Shown here: positions 9,151 to 18,086 of the stretch, in pieces
Numbering within the stretch: position 1 is the first letter of the stretch
Layout of the letters: each line of letters starts with the position of its first letter
NCBI RefSeq assembly: GCF_015223065.1
Contig: NZ_JADFBY010000010.1
Span: 62,001-126,000 of the forward strand
Reading direction: 5' to 3'
Origin: Mucilaginibacter sp. JRF
GTDB lineage: Bacteria; Bacteroidota; Bacteroidia; Sphingobacteriales; Sphingobacteriaceae
Length of the DNA stretch: 64,000 bases
Made by a program: the position numbers and the translations under genes
Notes under the pieces: model-generated
What the model saw: the letters and a program-made list of their open reading frames with translations, nothing else
What the model was told of the DNA's origin: nothing
Databases searched by the model: none

Positions 9151-10143
9151 ATGGATATCTTCGAAGAAATAAATGTGAAAGGTTTTGTGGAGGAGGACAT
9201 CGATCCTACTCTTGACCTTTTCGTTGAAATTGAAAAATTAAAAAAGCAGAAAAATGCGGTCATACTTGCCCATTACTATCAGGACGGCGATATACAGGAT
9301 ATTGCCGACTATATTGGCGATAGCCTCGGCCTATCGCAACAGGCAGCAAAAACTGATGCCGATATTATCGTATTCGCCGGGGTACACTTCATGGCCGAAA
9401 CAGCCAAGATATTATCGCCAGGAAAAAAAGTATTACTGCCCGATGTAAAGGCTGGATGCTCGCTGGCTGATAGCTGCCCGCCGCATTTGTTTAGAAAATT
9501 TAAGGAGCAATACCCTGATCATCTGGTAATTACCTATGTGAACTGTACTGCCGAATTGAAAGCTTTAAGCGATATTGTTTGTACATCAAGCAACGCGGTG
9601 CAAATAGTTGAAAGCTTGCCGAAGGATCAGAAGATCATTTTCGGCCCGGATAAAAATTTAGGTGCCTGGGTAGCTAAAAAAACAGGTCGCGACCTGGTGT
9701 TATGGAACGGTGCCTGTATGGTGCACGAAATTTTTTCGAGAGAAAAGATAACCCGTTTAAAGGAACGCCATCCGGGTGTAAAGCTGTTAGCGCATCCTGA
9801 ATGCGAGGAAGTTATACTTGAAATGTCCGACTATATTGGATCAACAACCGGTATATTAAAGTACGCTACCAATTCGCCCGATAAGGAGTTTATTGTAGCT
9901 ACAGAATCGGGCATATTACACCAGATGCAAAAGGATAATCCGGATAAAACATTTATTCCGGCGCCACCTAATAACAATTGCGCTTGTAATGATTGCCCGC
10001 ACATGAAACGTAACACGCTTGAAAAGCTGTACCTGTGCCTTAAAAATGAATTGCCGGAAGTAACTGTATCCGAGCATATTATTAAAGATGCGGTAAAACC
10101 AATAGAGCGTATGCTGGAAATATCAGCCAATTTGGGATTATAA
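9151..10143 (+). CDS. nadA: Quinolinate synthase A
   Basis: Iron-sulfur enzyme condensing iminoaspartate with dihydroxyacetone phosphate to quinolinate; it acts with NadB. 330 residues. Seen: [20 protein letters not shown] near the N-terminus, the first cluster Cys in [27 protein letters not shown] with [43 protein letters not shown] and the last cluster Cys region [20 protein letters not shown]. The spacing of the three ligand regions fits NadA. A strong terminator follows. nadC is not in the window. Confidence 0.95.
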   Translation: MDIFEEINVKGFVEEDIDPTLDLFVEIEKLKKQKNAVILAHYYQDGDIQDIADYIGDSLGLSQQAAKTDADIIVFAGVHFMAETAKILSPGKKVLLPDVKAGCSLADSCPPHLFRKFKEQYPDHLVITYVNCTAELKALSDIVCTSSNAVQIVESLPKDQKIIFGPDKNLGAWVAKKTGRDLVLWNGACMVHEIFSREKITRLKERHPGVKLLAHPECEEVILEMSDYIGSTTGILKYATNSPDKEFIVATESGILHQMQKDNPDKTFIPAPPNNNCACNDCPHMKRNTLEKLYLCLKNELPEVTVSEHIIKDAVKPIERMLEISANLGL

Positions 10144-10163
10144 GTAAAAACTACTTAAATAAT

Positions 10164-10195
10164 AAACCCCGGTATTTTTAAGTACCGGGGTTTTG
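10164..10195 (+). terminator. Intrinsic terminator after nadA
   Basis: Perfect 11-bp stem AAACCCCGGTA (10164-10174) with TACCGGGGTTT (10183-10193), 8-base loop, followed by a T-rich run. The A-rich left flank may let it also stop leftward transcription from the opposing lipoprotein gene. Confidence 0.85.
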
Positions 10196-10220
10196 TTTTA
10201 TAGGTAAATGAAAATATTAC

Positions 10221-11828
10221 TTAGATAGCTTTAGCCAGCCATAAAGAGGCATTCATGTGTAATGCCGGGTGTGAGGTAAAGCCCGATGGTGCATCGCCCG
10301 ACCAACCGTTGAAAAGATTATCGTTAGGGTCACCGGTACCATCATCAGATGGGGAGCTGTCGCCCACAAATACTACCCTGCCCGAGCCGTAGGTTGAAAG
10401 TAAGGCCATAACACCGTTGTTGCCATTATTGGTGCTGCTGCTTCTCCAAAACAGGCCTTGTACGGTTGAGTTTTGCGCAGGATATAAAGTGGCTGTTGTA
10501 CCTGCGTAAAATGCCAGTTTAGTAGCTGTACCGGTAGCACCGTTCAGTACTTTTTGGGCATTGGCGTTAGTACCTATATAAACGTTGCTGGTTGGTTGTT
10601 CGTCAATATCAACATAGTCAACATTAAAGCCGAATGGTTTATTGTTGTTAATGCCATTGTTGCTCATTAAATCATTCCAAACACGCGGCGAATCATAACC
10701 ATCACCATCCCTATCCGACGGATTGTAGCCGTTAGCATCGGTACCGCCAGTAGTAGCCGCGGTATGATCGGCAACCATAAATAAGCCACCGCCCGCGTTA
10801 ACAAAGTTCATGATAGCTGTTTTTTCGGCAGCGGTGAATAAACGGTTAGGCTCTATTACAACATAAACATCATAATTGCTAAGATCCTGCGGATTTGATG
10901 AGTTGCCATAAGTAATGGCTGCGCCTACAGGTAAGCTTTCAACCAGCTCGCCTTTTTTAACCAGCTCAACCGCCCAGGCAGACATGCCGCCTCTCCAATA
11001 AGTTTCGGGAGTTGAAGCGGTAATACCTGTGTATGATGGTGTTGGTATACGCTGAGCTTTAATTTCGACAGTTGTACCGCCTGTGTAAGTAGGTACGCTT
11101 TCGGTACCATCAGCATCTATCAGCCAGTCAGCGTTGCCGGCATTTTCATATTTGGTAGCATCAAACAGGAATTTTTTACCGGTAACTATCGGTCCGCCGG
11201 GATTGGTACCACCGCCATTATCATTAATTACAATATCATCAAAGTTTATACGGTTGCTGCCGCCTGTTAATTTACGCAGCTCGAAACGTACGTTACCTGT
11301 AAGTGATAAGGTAAATGTTTGAGTTTGCAAGGTAGTGGTTGAAGTAATGTTAGATCCGGTTTGTGTCCAGGTACTGCCCGAGTTGGTTGAGTAGAATAAA
11401 CCCCAGGTACAAGAGCCATCGGTACCGTAAAGCGCGTGTTTAACACTTACGCTACTTACACCGCCCGCAACATTAAAAAGCATAGTTACCTTACCGGTAT
11501 TGCGTACCCGTGCCGACCATGAGCCTGCTTTTTTATCAGCACTTAAGTTACCTATCAAGGCATCATACAAATTCCAGGCTTTGCCTGCAATAGTAACATT
11601 ATCGCCGCTGCTTGATCCGGTTGGCGATACATCATAAGCGGTTTTAGGGCTGGTTGATCCAACCTCGAAACCCTCGTTAAGTGTTACGGCCTGGGTTTTA
11701 AGTTTGGCAGAGGTGCTGATCTGATCCGCTTGCGAAACAGCTTCGGTTGATTTTTGGCAGCTGCTTAGCATAACACCGCCCACAATTACCGCTAATAGCG
11801 GTTTCTTAATAAAATTTAAGTGTAGCAT
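10221..11828 (-). CDS. Secreted lipoprotein with beta-sandwich module and GATase1/DUF4350-like domain
   Basis: 535 residues. The N-terminus has a signal peptide ending in MLSSC, so lipidation at Cys 24 is likely. Residues about 50-205 form a Ser/Thr/Gly-rich beta-sandwich (NEGFEVG, AWNLYDALIGN, FELRKLTGGSNRINFDDIVI) like modules attached to secreted Bacteroidota nucleases and hydrolases. Residues about 220-535 resemble a class I glutamine-amidotransferase-like fold without clear enzyme activity: VYVVIEPNRLFTAAEKTAI, NFVNAGGGLFMVADHTA, GSGRVVFVGDSSP and a final HPALHMNASLWL. A DRDGDGYD stretch is a possible calcium-binding loop. I cannot assign a substrate. Its stop is close to the nadA terminator. 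Confidence 0.7.
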   Translation of the reverse strand: MLHLNFIKKPLLAVIVGGVMLSSCQKSTEAVSQADQISTSAKLKTQAVTLNEGFEVGSTSPKTAYDVSPTGSSSGDNVTIAGKAWNLYDALIGNLSADKKAGSWSARVRNTGKVTMLFNVAGGVSSVSVKHALYGTDGSCTWGLFYSTNSGSTWTQTGSNITSTTTLQTQTFTLSLTGNVRFELRKLTGGSNRINFDDIVINDNGGGTNPGGPIVTGKKFLFDATKYENAGNADWLIDADGTESVPTYTGGTTVEIKAQRIPTPSYTGITASTPETYWRGGMSAWAVELVKKGELVESLPVGAAITYGNSSNPQDLSNYDVYVVIEPNRLFTAAEKTAIMNFVNAGGGLFMVADHTAATTGGTDANGYNPSDRDGDGYDSPRVWNDLMSNNGINNNKPFGFNVDYVDIDEQPTSNVYIGTNANAQKVLNGATGTATKLAFYAGTTATLYPAQNSTVQGLFWRSSSTNNGNNGVMALLSTYGSGRVVFVGDSSPSDDGTGDPNDNLFNGWSGDAPSGFTSHPALHMNASLWLAKAI

Positions 11829-11960
11829 AAAAAAGTGATGATTGTTTAAATAAGAGATGTATGATTAAAATAGATATTATAAGGCCTTAAGTTTTTAATC
11901 AGGGTGATTGATTATTAGTACGAATGATATGATAGTTAGGTTGTTATGAGTAAGGAAAGC

Positions 11961-11995
11961 TTTGGTGAAATTTGCGTTAAGCTTTCGTAAATTTG
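11961..11995 (+). promoter_or_regulatory. Bacteroidota-type promoter of thiL
   Basis: TTTG at 11961-11964, a 23-bp spacer and TAAATTTG at 11988-11995, matching TTG and TAnnTTTG. The ATG of thiL begins 18 bp after the -7 element, so the leader is very short. Confidence 0.65.
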
Positions 11996-12013
11996 TGTCC
12001 AGATAAAAAAATT

Positions 12014-13054
12014 ATGTTTGATAATATAGATCGTACCAACATACAGGAGTTAGGCGAATTCGGGCTGATAAAGCACCTTACTCAAAATATAAAGCTTAAA
12101 CAGCCATCAAGTTTAAAGGGTGTGGGAGATGATGCCGCGGTGCTTGATCCGGCAGGGAAAAAGGTATTGGTATCAACCGATATGCTTTTAGAAGGTATAC
12201 ATTTTGATTTAGCTTATACCCCCTTAAAACATTTAGGCTACAAAGCCATACAGGTAAACCTGAGCGATATTTACGCCATGAATGGTATTGCCACACAGGT
12301 AACCGTATCATTAGGGTTATCAAGCAAATTCCCGTTGGAGGCTATTGAGGAACTATACGAGGGTATGTACATAGCCTGCGAAAAGTATAATATCGATATA
12401 ATCGGCGGCGATACTACCTCATCAAAACAAGGCTTGGTGATCAGTGTAACCTCTATTGGTTATGCTGATGAAAAGGATATTGTTTACCGCAATACTGCTG
12501 AGGAAGGTGACCTGATCTGCGTATCGGGCGATCTGGGTGGCGCTTACATGGGTTTACAATTACTGGAGCGTGAAAAACTGGTTTACCTGGAAAACCCGAA
12601 TATTCAGCCTGATCTGGAGGGTAAGGATTATATTGTTGAAAGGCAGTTAAAGCCCGAAGCACGTCGCGATATTGTAGAGTTATTGAAAGAGATAGGTGTA
12701 ACGCCAACTTCAATGATCGATGTGTCTGACGGATTAGCATCCGAAGTATTACACATTTGTAAGCAGAGCGATAAAGGCTGTAATATTTATGAGGAAAAGA
12801 TACCGCTTGACCCGATGACATACGAAACAGCCCGCGACTTTAACCTCGACCCTACCGTGTGCGCCCTGAGTGGCGGCGAAGACTATGAGCTGCTGTTTAC
12901 CGTTAAACAAGCCGACTACGACAAAATAAAGTTCAAGATGGACTTCACCATCATTGGCCATATTACCGAAGCCTCAGCAGGCTGTAATTTGGTTAGCAAA
13001 ACCGGCAACGTACATGCGCTTACCGCGCAGGGATGGAATGCCTTTAAGAGTTAA
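12014..13054 (+). CDS. thiL: Thiamine-phosphate kinase
   Basis: ATP-dependent kinase that turns thiamine phosphate into thiamine diphosphate. 346 residues from the ATG at 12014; the open frame extends to a TTG at 11993, but this overlaps the -7 promoter element. Seen: ELGEFGLIKHLTQ start, KGVGDDAAVLDP with the metal-binding Asp pair, STDMLLEGIHFD, NLSDIYAMNG, IIGGDTTSS, VSGDLGGAYMGL, MIDVSDGLASE and the SGGEDYELLFT signature of AIR-synthase-like kinases. No TPP riboswitch is apparent upstream. The remnant gene starts 17 bp later on the same strand. Confidence 0.95.
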   Translation: MFDNIDRTNIQELGEFGLIKHLTQNIKLKQPSSLKGVGDDAAVLDPAGKKVLVSTDMLLEGIHFDLAYTPLKHLGYKAIQVNLSDIYAMNGIATQVTVSLGLSSKFPLEAIEELYEGMYIACEKYNIDIIGGDTTSSKQGLVISVTSIGYADEKDIVYRNTAEEGDLICVSGDLGGAYMGLQLLEREKLVYLENPNIQPDLEGKDYIVERQLKPEARRDIVELLKEIGVTPTSMIDVSDGLASEVLHICKQSDKGCNIYEEKIPLDPMTYETARDFNLDPTVCALSGGEDYELLFTVKQADYDKIKFKMDFTIIGHITEASAGCNLVSKTGNVHALTAQGWNAFKS

Positions 13055-13071
13055 ATAATTAAAACACATAA

Positions 13072-13502
13072 ATGAAAACAACCTTATTAACCTTATCACT
13101 GCTTGTTTCAGTGCTGTTTGCCAATGCGCAAAAATCTGTAACACTAAAATTAAAGTATTTACCTGGTCGTAATTATCTGTCGAGCGTGCAGATGAAAATG
13201 GACATGCAAATGGATTTTGAAGGAGATTCTGCATCGCTGGATAAAATAAAGTCATCGGGTACTAAGCTTATTGTGATCTGCTTTCAGAAATATCAGCTGA
13301 TATGGATATTAAACAATCAGTTATGAAAATGAAAGGTGGTGGCAGTGGGAAAATGCAATACTCTATAAAAGATAATTTTATGACGGTAATGAACCAAGAT
13401 TTCAAATACTCGTACACCATGGATATGAATCAGGTTACGATGAAAGGCCAGGCTAATATGTCGAGCAATTACACTATGAAAATTTCAAACAGCGTTAATT
13501 GA
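13072..13502 (+). pseudogene. Broken gene for a small secreted protein
   Basis: Starts with a good signal peptide (MKTTLLTLSLLVSVLFANAQ) and a mature part that reads KSVTLKLKYLPGRNYLSSVQ. Around 13264-13281 the coding sense appears to move to the third frame, which then reads LSEISADMDIKQSV and continues Met/Lys/Gly-rich to a stop at 13502; the first frame ends at 13326. Read together, both halves have the same Met-rich style and alternating polar pattern, so one gene has probably suffered a frameshift and perhaps an internal deletion. It resembles lipid- or ligand-binding secreted beta-proteins of Bacteroidota, but I cannot name the family. A sequencing error is an alternative explanation. 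Confidence 0.6.
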
Positions 13503-13520
13503 TACATCAGGCATTAAATA

Positions 13521-13553
13521 AAAAAACCTTTGCAGATTTTGCAAAGGTTTTTT
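13521..13553. terminator. Bidirectional terminator between the broken gene and ffh
   Basis: Stem AAAAAACCTTTGCA (13521-13534) with TGCAAAGGTTTTTT (13540-13553), a perfect 14-bp match with a 5-base loop. A- and T-runs on the two sides make it usable for both convergent genes. Confidence 0.85.
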
Positions 13554-13570
13554 TATGATGTTTTGGTTTA

Positions 13571-14899
13571 TTACATTTTAGGCATCCTGCGCATCATGTT
13601 GGCCATGGCTGCCGGGTTGCTCATTTGTTTCATTACCTTACGCATATCTTCAAACTGTTTTATCAGCCTGTTTACCTCGCCAATATCAGTACCCGAGCCT
13701 TTGGCAATACGTGTACGGCGGCTTTGATTGATGCTGTCGGGGTTTTCCTTTTCAAACGGTGTCATTGATTGTATGATGGCTTCAACCGCTTTAAAGGCGT
13801 TATCATCTACCTCAACGTCCTTCATCATTTTACCTACACCCGGTATCATGCCCATCAGATCCTTCATGTTACCCATTTTTTTGATCTGCTGTATCTGGCT
13901 GTAAAAATCGTTAAAGTCGAATTTGTTCTTACGTATCTTTTTCTGAAGCTCGGCAGCCTGCTTTTCGTCAAACTGCTGCTGCGCACGCTCCACAAGGGAT
14001 ACCACGTCGCCCATGCCCAAAATACGCGATGCCATACGGTCAGGGTGGAAAATGTCCAACGCTTCCATCTTTTCACCTGTACCTATGAATTTGATAGGCT
14101 TGTTTACTACCGATTTAATTGACAGCGCCGCACCACCACGTGTATCACCATCTAACTTGGTTAATACAACACCAGTAAAGTCAAGCCTGTCGTTAAAGGT
14201 TTTGGCAGTGTTAACCGCATCCTGTCCGGTCATTGAATCCACCACGAACAATATCTCATGCGGGTTAGTAGCGGCTTTAACCTGCTCTATCTCCACCATC
14301 ATGGCCTCATCAATAGCTAAACGGCCGGCGGTATCAATAATAACCACGTTATTGCCTTGCTGTTTGGCCAGGGCTATACCCTCTTTGGCTATACCAATCG
14401 GATCTTTTGATTCAACATTGGCATAAACCGGTACACCTATCTGCTCACCTAAAACCTGTAGCTGATCAATAGCCGCGGGGCGGTAAACGTCGCCGGCAAC
14501 CAGTAAAGGCTTCTTGTTTTTTTGAGTTTTAAGGAAGTTGGCCAGTTTACCGGTAAAGGTAGTTTTACCCGCACCGTTCAAACCCGCTATCAGTATAATG
14601 GTTGGCGTAGCCGGAAAGTTAAGCTCGGTAGCTGTACCACCCATTAAGGCGGTAAGCTCATCGTTCATGATCTTGGTAAGCAACTGCCCCGGCGAAATGG
14701 TGGTCAACACGTTTTCGCCCAGTGCTTTTTGCCTAACATCATCAGTAAAGGCTTTGGCGGTTTTATAGTTTACGTCGGCATCCAGAAGGGCTTTACGAAT
14801 TTCCTTCATGGTTTCGGCCACGTTTATCTCGGTTATCGATCCCTGTCCCTTCAGGACTTTGAACGCCCTGTCTAATTTATCCGAAAGATTTTCAAACAT
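13571..14899 (-). CDS. ffh: Signal recognition particle protein Ffh
   Basis: SRP54-type GTPase that, with 4.5S RNA and FtsY, delivers nascent membrane proteins to the translocon. 442 residues, usual length. Seen: N-domain helices, G1 GLNGAGKTTFTGKLA, DVYRPAAIDQL, DTAGRLAIDE, the TKLDGDTRGGAAL motif, GTGEKMEALDIFHPDRMASRILGMGD and the Met-rich M domain (about residues 330-442) ending MANMMRRMPKM. No 4.5S RNA gene was seen nearby. Its own promoter (14926-14933) separates it from the DUF3078 gene upstream. Confidence 0.97.
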   Translation of the reverse strand: MFENLSDKLDRAFKVLKGQGSITEINVAETMKEIRKALLDADVNYKTAKAFTDDVRQKALGENVLTTISPGQLLTKIMNDELTALMGGTATELNFPATPTIILIAGLNGAGKTTFTGKLANFLKTQKNKKPLLVAGDVYRPAAIDQLQVLGEQIGVPVYANVESKDPIGIAKEGIALAKQQGNNVVIIDTAGRLAIDEAMMVEIEQVKAATNPHEILFVVDSMTGQDAVNTAKTFNDRLDFTGVVLTKLDGDTRGGAALSIKSVVNKPIKFIGTGEKMEALDIFHPDRMASRILGMGDVVSLVERAQQQFDEKQAAELQKKIRKNKFDFNDFYSQIQQIKKMGNMKDLMGMIPGVGKMMKDVEVDDNAFKAVEAIIQSMTPFEKENPDSINQSRRTRIAKGSGTDIGEVNRLIKQFEDMRKVMKQMSNPAAMANMMRRMPKM

Positions 14900-14925
14900 T
14901 GTGTATACCTCTGTTTTTGAGGTTG

Positions 14926-14933
14926 CAAAGTTA
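14926..14933 (-). promoter_or_regulatory. -7 element of ffh
   Basis: On the minus strand TAACTTTG matches TAnnTTTG, 26 bp before the ffh ATG. I see no good TTG at the expected upstream distance, so this is a partial match. Confidence 0.5.
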
Positions 14934-14975
14934 ACAATTAGTTATGAGTATATATGCCCTATGTTGAGCCTGCAT

Positions 14976-16019
14976 TTATGGGAATTTGTATAAAATACCC
15001 AGCGCGAGGCCTTCAGTTGCCTGAATATCGTTTGACATATCTTTATTATAAAGCACCGTGCCGTTTATGGTAACGTTTATCAGTTTGTTTACACGGGCCA
15101 GCAAGGTAGCATCTAAACGGTGGTTGGTATAGGCTAATGGCCTGCCATACGGAATGAACAGGGCATAGCGCCAGTTTAGGTGCAGGTTTTGCATAATATC
15201 CTTATCAAACACGGCAATGGCCTGAAAGGCGAGCTCGTTGCGTATGGTTTGACCAATCGGCACACCATAGTTACCCGGCTGGGTGCGATAAATGGTAGTA
15301 TCTAACACCAAGGTTTGCCTTGCCGTACCGGTACCTATACGTAGATCAAAGAATTTTGAAGGTTTGTACTCCAAACCGAACGACTCGGTAACGTAACCCG
15401 GTGACAGGAATTTGGAGATAAGTATTGGTGGATTTGGATCAGGATATTGAAAACCATTATCAACCTGAGATTCAAAGCTTAACGACCCGAACAGATACCA
15501 GTTTTGCGATAATTTGGTTGATAGCTTGTTATCAATAAAAAGACGGTCATTAGTTTTACGTGCGCCTTGGCCTTTGTTTTTTGATCGACCGTATAAAAAG
15601 TTGATCTCGGATGTGTAAATGAACGGCGATTTATTATACTCCGTTTTAAATATAATATTGGTACCTACTGCTACAGCACTCACACCACCCGATGCCCAGT
15701 TGCTACTAAATGCCGACTGGTTAAAATTAATTGCCACGGTAAGAAATTTACGCCAGCGCCTTATTTCATAATCGGGCATTTTAACGGGAATATACTCGGC
15801 CTGTAACTGCATTGGCCTGATGCGTAATGGCAGGGCATTTTTGCGCGGCTCAATACGGTATTTGTTCAGCAAAACGGTATCAACCTTAAAAGTATCAACC
15901 TTAGCGCTATCAGGTTTAACCTTAACACTGTCGGTTTTAACGCTATCAGTTTGTGCAAAAGCACCTGTTGCAAGGCATAGTAAGCCGATGATAATTAATG
16001 CGGGTACTTTTTTTATCAT
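14976..16019 (-). CDS. DUF3078 family outer-membrane-type protein
   Basis: 347 residues from the ATG at 16019, which gives the clean signal peptide MIKKVPALIIIGLLCLATGA. A VKTDSVKVKPDS-type Lys/Asp/Ser/Val tandem repeat (about residues 25-55) follows. The rest is beta-rich with alternating aromatic residues and ends in LALGILYKFP, a terminal aromatic strand as in outer-membrane beta-barrels. The segment FNQSAFSSNWASGGVSAVAV is typical of the Bacteroidota DUF3078 family. Function unknown. It lies downstream of the HExxH mini-protein gene on the same strand. Confidence 0.8.
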   Translation of the reverse strand: MIKKVPALIIIGLLCLATGAFAQTDSVKTDSVKVKPDSAKVDTFKVDTVLLNKYRIEPRKNALPLRIRPMQLQAEYIPVKMPDYEIRRWRKFLTVAINFNQSAFSSNWASGGVSAVAVGTNIIFKTEYNKSPFIYTSEINFLYGRSKNKGQGARKTNDRLFIDNKLSTKLSQNWYLFGSLSFESQVDNGFQYPDPNPPILISKFLSPGYVTESFGLEYKPSKFFDLRIGTGTARQTLVLDTTIYRTQPGNYGVPIGQTIRNELAFQAIAVFDKDIMQNLHLNWRYALFIPYGRPLAYTNHRLDATLLARVNKLINVTINGTVLYNKDMSNDIQATEGLALGILYKFP

Positions 16020-16076
16020 AGATAACCGTTTAAATAGCACCGCAATATGCGGCTTGGGTCAAATTTAGTTATTTGT

Positions 16077-16400
16077 TTATAAATAGAAACGCCAACACCA
16101 AAATCCGCGGTTTTTTAGGTAAACGGAGTTTTGCTCATTTTTATATGCCTCGCGCTCAAAAACTATATTTAAATAAGCTTGATGATGATTACGATACTTA
16201 ATTAAGTTTATAAAATAATTGAGCAGGTAAGCAATATAAAAAAAGATAACAAGCATTTCCTGCTGTTGTTTAATATGAATAAGCTCATGGTTAATTAAAG
16301 CCTTATCGTTAACAGCATTTTTTCGGTTCACTAAAATAAAGGGATATAGCGCGATGCCCGCTACCCGCATACGCTTAACCACTATTATCGGGTAACTCAT
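16077..16400 (-). CDS. Small HExxH-motif membrane protein
   Basis: 107 residues. An N-terminal beta-like segment is followed by NHELIHIKQQQEM, a zinc-metallopeptidase HExxH motif, then a hydrophobic helix (LVIFFYIAYLLNYFINLI) and FEREAYKNE, whose Glu could be a third zinc ligand. It is far shorter than standard M48 or M56 peptidases but keeps the core order of motifs; proteolysis has not been shown. Its ATG overlaps the stop of the preceding gene by 4 bases (ATGA), so the two are probably translationally coupled. Confidence 0.7.
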   Translation of the reverse strand: MSYPIIVVKRMRVAGIALYPFILVNRKNAVNDKALINHELIHIKQQQEMLVIFFYIAYLLNYFINLIKYRNHHQAYLNIVFEREAYKNEQNSVYLKNRGFWCWRFYL

Positions 16401-17137
16401 TTAGCCGGCTCGAGCGGTGTGATGGTAAAATTGCTGGGATTGCGCATGTAGCGCTTAAAGCTGGTGCGCACGTATTTTATAAACTCATAATCGCTGGCGG
16501 TAGTTACCAGGTAATAGCCGGGGCGATACTTCTGCATAAAATCAGTAAGCTGTTCATCCTTTAAACCGGTTATGTTTGATACATAGGTGCGGTTAAACCT
16601 GTAGTCGATAACGTTTTGGCGGTAATCGCGCTCTATTACTTCCTTTAATTTCTCGGCATTGCGGCCGCTGCGGCTTAAGGCATTGTATAGGGCATCGATA
16701 CCTATACCAGCCCCACCATAAGGTGATACAGTTAACAGATCGGGATTAGATGATGGGCCATACAAACGGGTATAATCCTTTTTGGTATTGGCCATCCATT
16801 TTTCAGGATTAATGAGTTTATCGTTAATACGAACTTCCTGTAGCTGTATACCGGTTGTTTTTAAGTTTATGGCTAATGATTTAATATCTGTTATCTTAAC
16901 CGTATCATTAAAATATCCCTCTTTTGAAAATACCAGCCGATCGCCAATAGCGGCATCAATACTGAATTCGCCTTTTAAATTATTGTACGTAGCCTGCCCA
17001 TTGTTAAGGTTACGAATGTTCACCTTGGCAATACGGTCATTAATATCCTTATTATACACAATCCCTTCTACCTTTTTATCCTGCGCGCAAACATTCAGGG
17101 CTACAAATAAAGGCAGCATTAACAGCCATAATTTCAT
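16397..17137 (-). CDS. Secreted carboxypeptidase-regulatory-like domain protein
   Basis: About 246 residues from the ATG at 17137, which gives signal peptide MKLWLLMLPLFVALNVCAQ; in-frame ATGs at 17158 and 17179 are alternatives. The mature start KKVEGIVYNKDINDRIAKV begins a carboxypeptidase-regulatory-like (CarboxypepD_reg) beta-sandwich of about 80 residues (GQATYNNLKGEFSID, GDRLVFSKEGY). The C-terminal half is mixed helical with GIDALYNALSRSGR and RRNVID-like basic stretches; no catalytic motif was found. It overlaps the HExxH mini-protein gene, so the two products may act together at the envelope. Confidence 0.75.
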   Translation of the reverse strand: MKLWLLMLPLFVALNVCAQDKKVEGIVYNKDINDRIAKVNIRNLNNGQATYNNLKGEFSIDAAIGDRLVFSKEGYFNDTVKITDIKSLAINLKTTGIQLQEVRINDKLINPEKWMANTKKDYTRLYGPSSNPDLLTVSPYGGAGIGIDALYNALSRSGRNAEKLKEVIERDYRQNVIDYRFNRTYVSNITGLKDEQLTDFMQKYRPGYYLVTTASDYEFIKYVRTSFKRYMRNPSNFTITPLEPAK

Positions 17138-17202
17138 TATAGCTTTAAAACTAACCATTTGTAATAATTGGCAACGCATTTTTAACAGATATTAACAGAA
17201 AG

Positions 17203-18036
17203 TTACGGAATAACAATTAGTTTCTGGCCAATTTTTATGCCATCATCCGCAATATTGTTCATGGCCTTTAACTGGTCAACCGTTAGCGAGAAGCGTTTGG
17301 AGATATTGAAAAGCGTATCGCCCTGCTTAACAATGTAGGTTTTATCAACCGGGGTATCTTTTACTACGGTGTCGGGTGTGGTTTCATTAATGTTGTTATT
17401 AATGTCGGCCAGTACCCTATCCTCGCGTTTAATTTTTTGCAGCTCAGTTTCAGGGCGATCGAACTGTTCGAGGTTGTAACGTTTAATTACACTGATGAGC
17501 AGCTGCGGATAACGTGGATTGGTAGCATAACCTGCCGATTTTAAGCCGTAAGCCCATCCCTCGTAATCATTCTTTTCCAGCTCGAATAGTTTGGCATAAC
17601 GTTTCTTCTTCAAAAACTCGGAGTGATCGCGAAATGAGTCTTCGGGATTATTGTATACCCTGAAACAATCGTTGGCGTTATCGTCATCCTTATAATAACC
17701 TTTGCCACCCCAGTCGCCGGTGCATTTAATGCCAAAATGGTTGTTGGCTACCTTGGCCAGTTCGCCGTTACCATTGCCCGACTCAAACATACCTTGCGCA
17801 AGCGTGATACTTGCCGGTATGCCATACAGGTTCATTTCGGTAATGGCTATGCCTTTAAAACGTTCAATATATTGTTGGGGAGTGTAGTTGCCGTAACCTG
17901 CTATAGCATCTTTATTAGCCCTTTGTATGCTTTTATTGTTTTTACGTGCCTGCCTGTTGCTCACGCCCTTTTTTCGGGATGAACATGATGATAGCGCTAC
18001 AGCGGCAACTATAAATAAAAGAAGGAATTTACGCAT
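17203..18036 (-). CDS. Glucosaminidase-domain lipoprotein with C-terminal LysM
   Basis: Predicted peptidoglycan hydrolase of 277 residues. Signal peptide with lipobox ALSSC (Cys at about residue 18), then a basic linker, a glucosaminidase (GH73-like) domain about residues 52-195 with ITLAQGMFESGNGNGELA, HFGIKCTGDWGGKGYY, GWAYGLKSAGYATNPRYP and LISVIKRYNLEQ, and a LysM module (YIVKQGDTLFNISKRF ... IKIGQKLIVIP) at the C-terminus for glycan binding. The ESG Glu is the likely catalytic acid. It is paralogous to the next upstream gene, suggesting tandem duplication followed by loss or gain of LysM. Confidence 0.9.
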   Translation of the reverse strand: MRKFLLLFIVAAVALSSCSSRKKGVSNRQARKNNKSIQRANKDAIAGYGNYTPQQYIERFKGIAITEMNLYGIPASITLAQGMFESGNGNGELAKVANNHFGIKCTGDWGGKGYYKDDDNANDCFRVYNNPEDSFRDHSEFLKKKRYAKLFELEKNDYEGWAYGLKSAGYATNPRYPQLLISVIKRYNLEQFDRPETELQKIKREDRVLADINNNINETTPDTVVKDTPVDKTYIVKQGDTLFNISKRFSLTVDQLKAMNNIADDGIKIGQKLIVIP

Positions 18037-18069
18037 ACGGGTACTTTAGTAATGGCTAAACGAAAGAGC

Positions 18070-18077
18070 CAAAATTA
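18070..18077 (-). promoter_or_regulatory. -7 element ahead of the LysM glucosaminidase gene
   Basis: Minus-strand TAATTTTG fits TAnnTTTG and lies in the 50-bp gap between the two glucosaminidase genes, 33 bp before the start. No matching TTG was found. Confidence 0.4.
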
Positions 18078-18086
18078 AAGTATTTT

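Noticed and set aside
11829-12013. TPP riboswitch before thiL
   Set aside because: No conserved THI-box segments were seen, and the promoter is so close to the ATG that a riboswitch would not fit.
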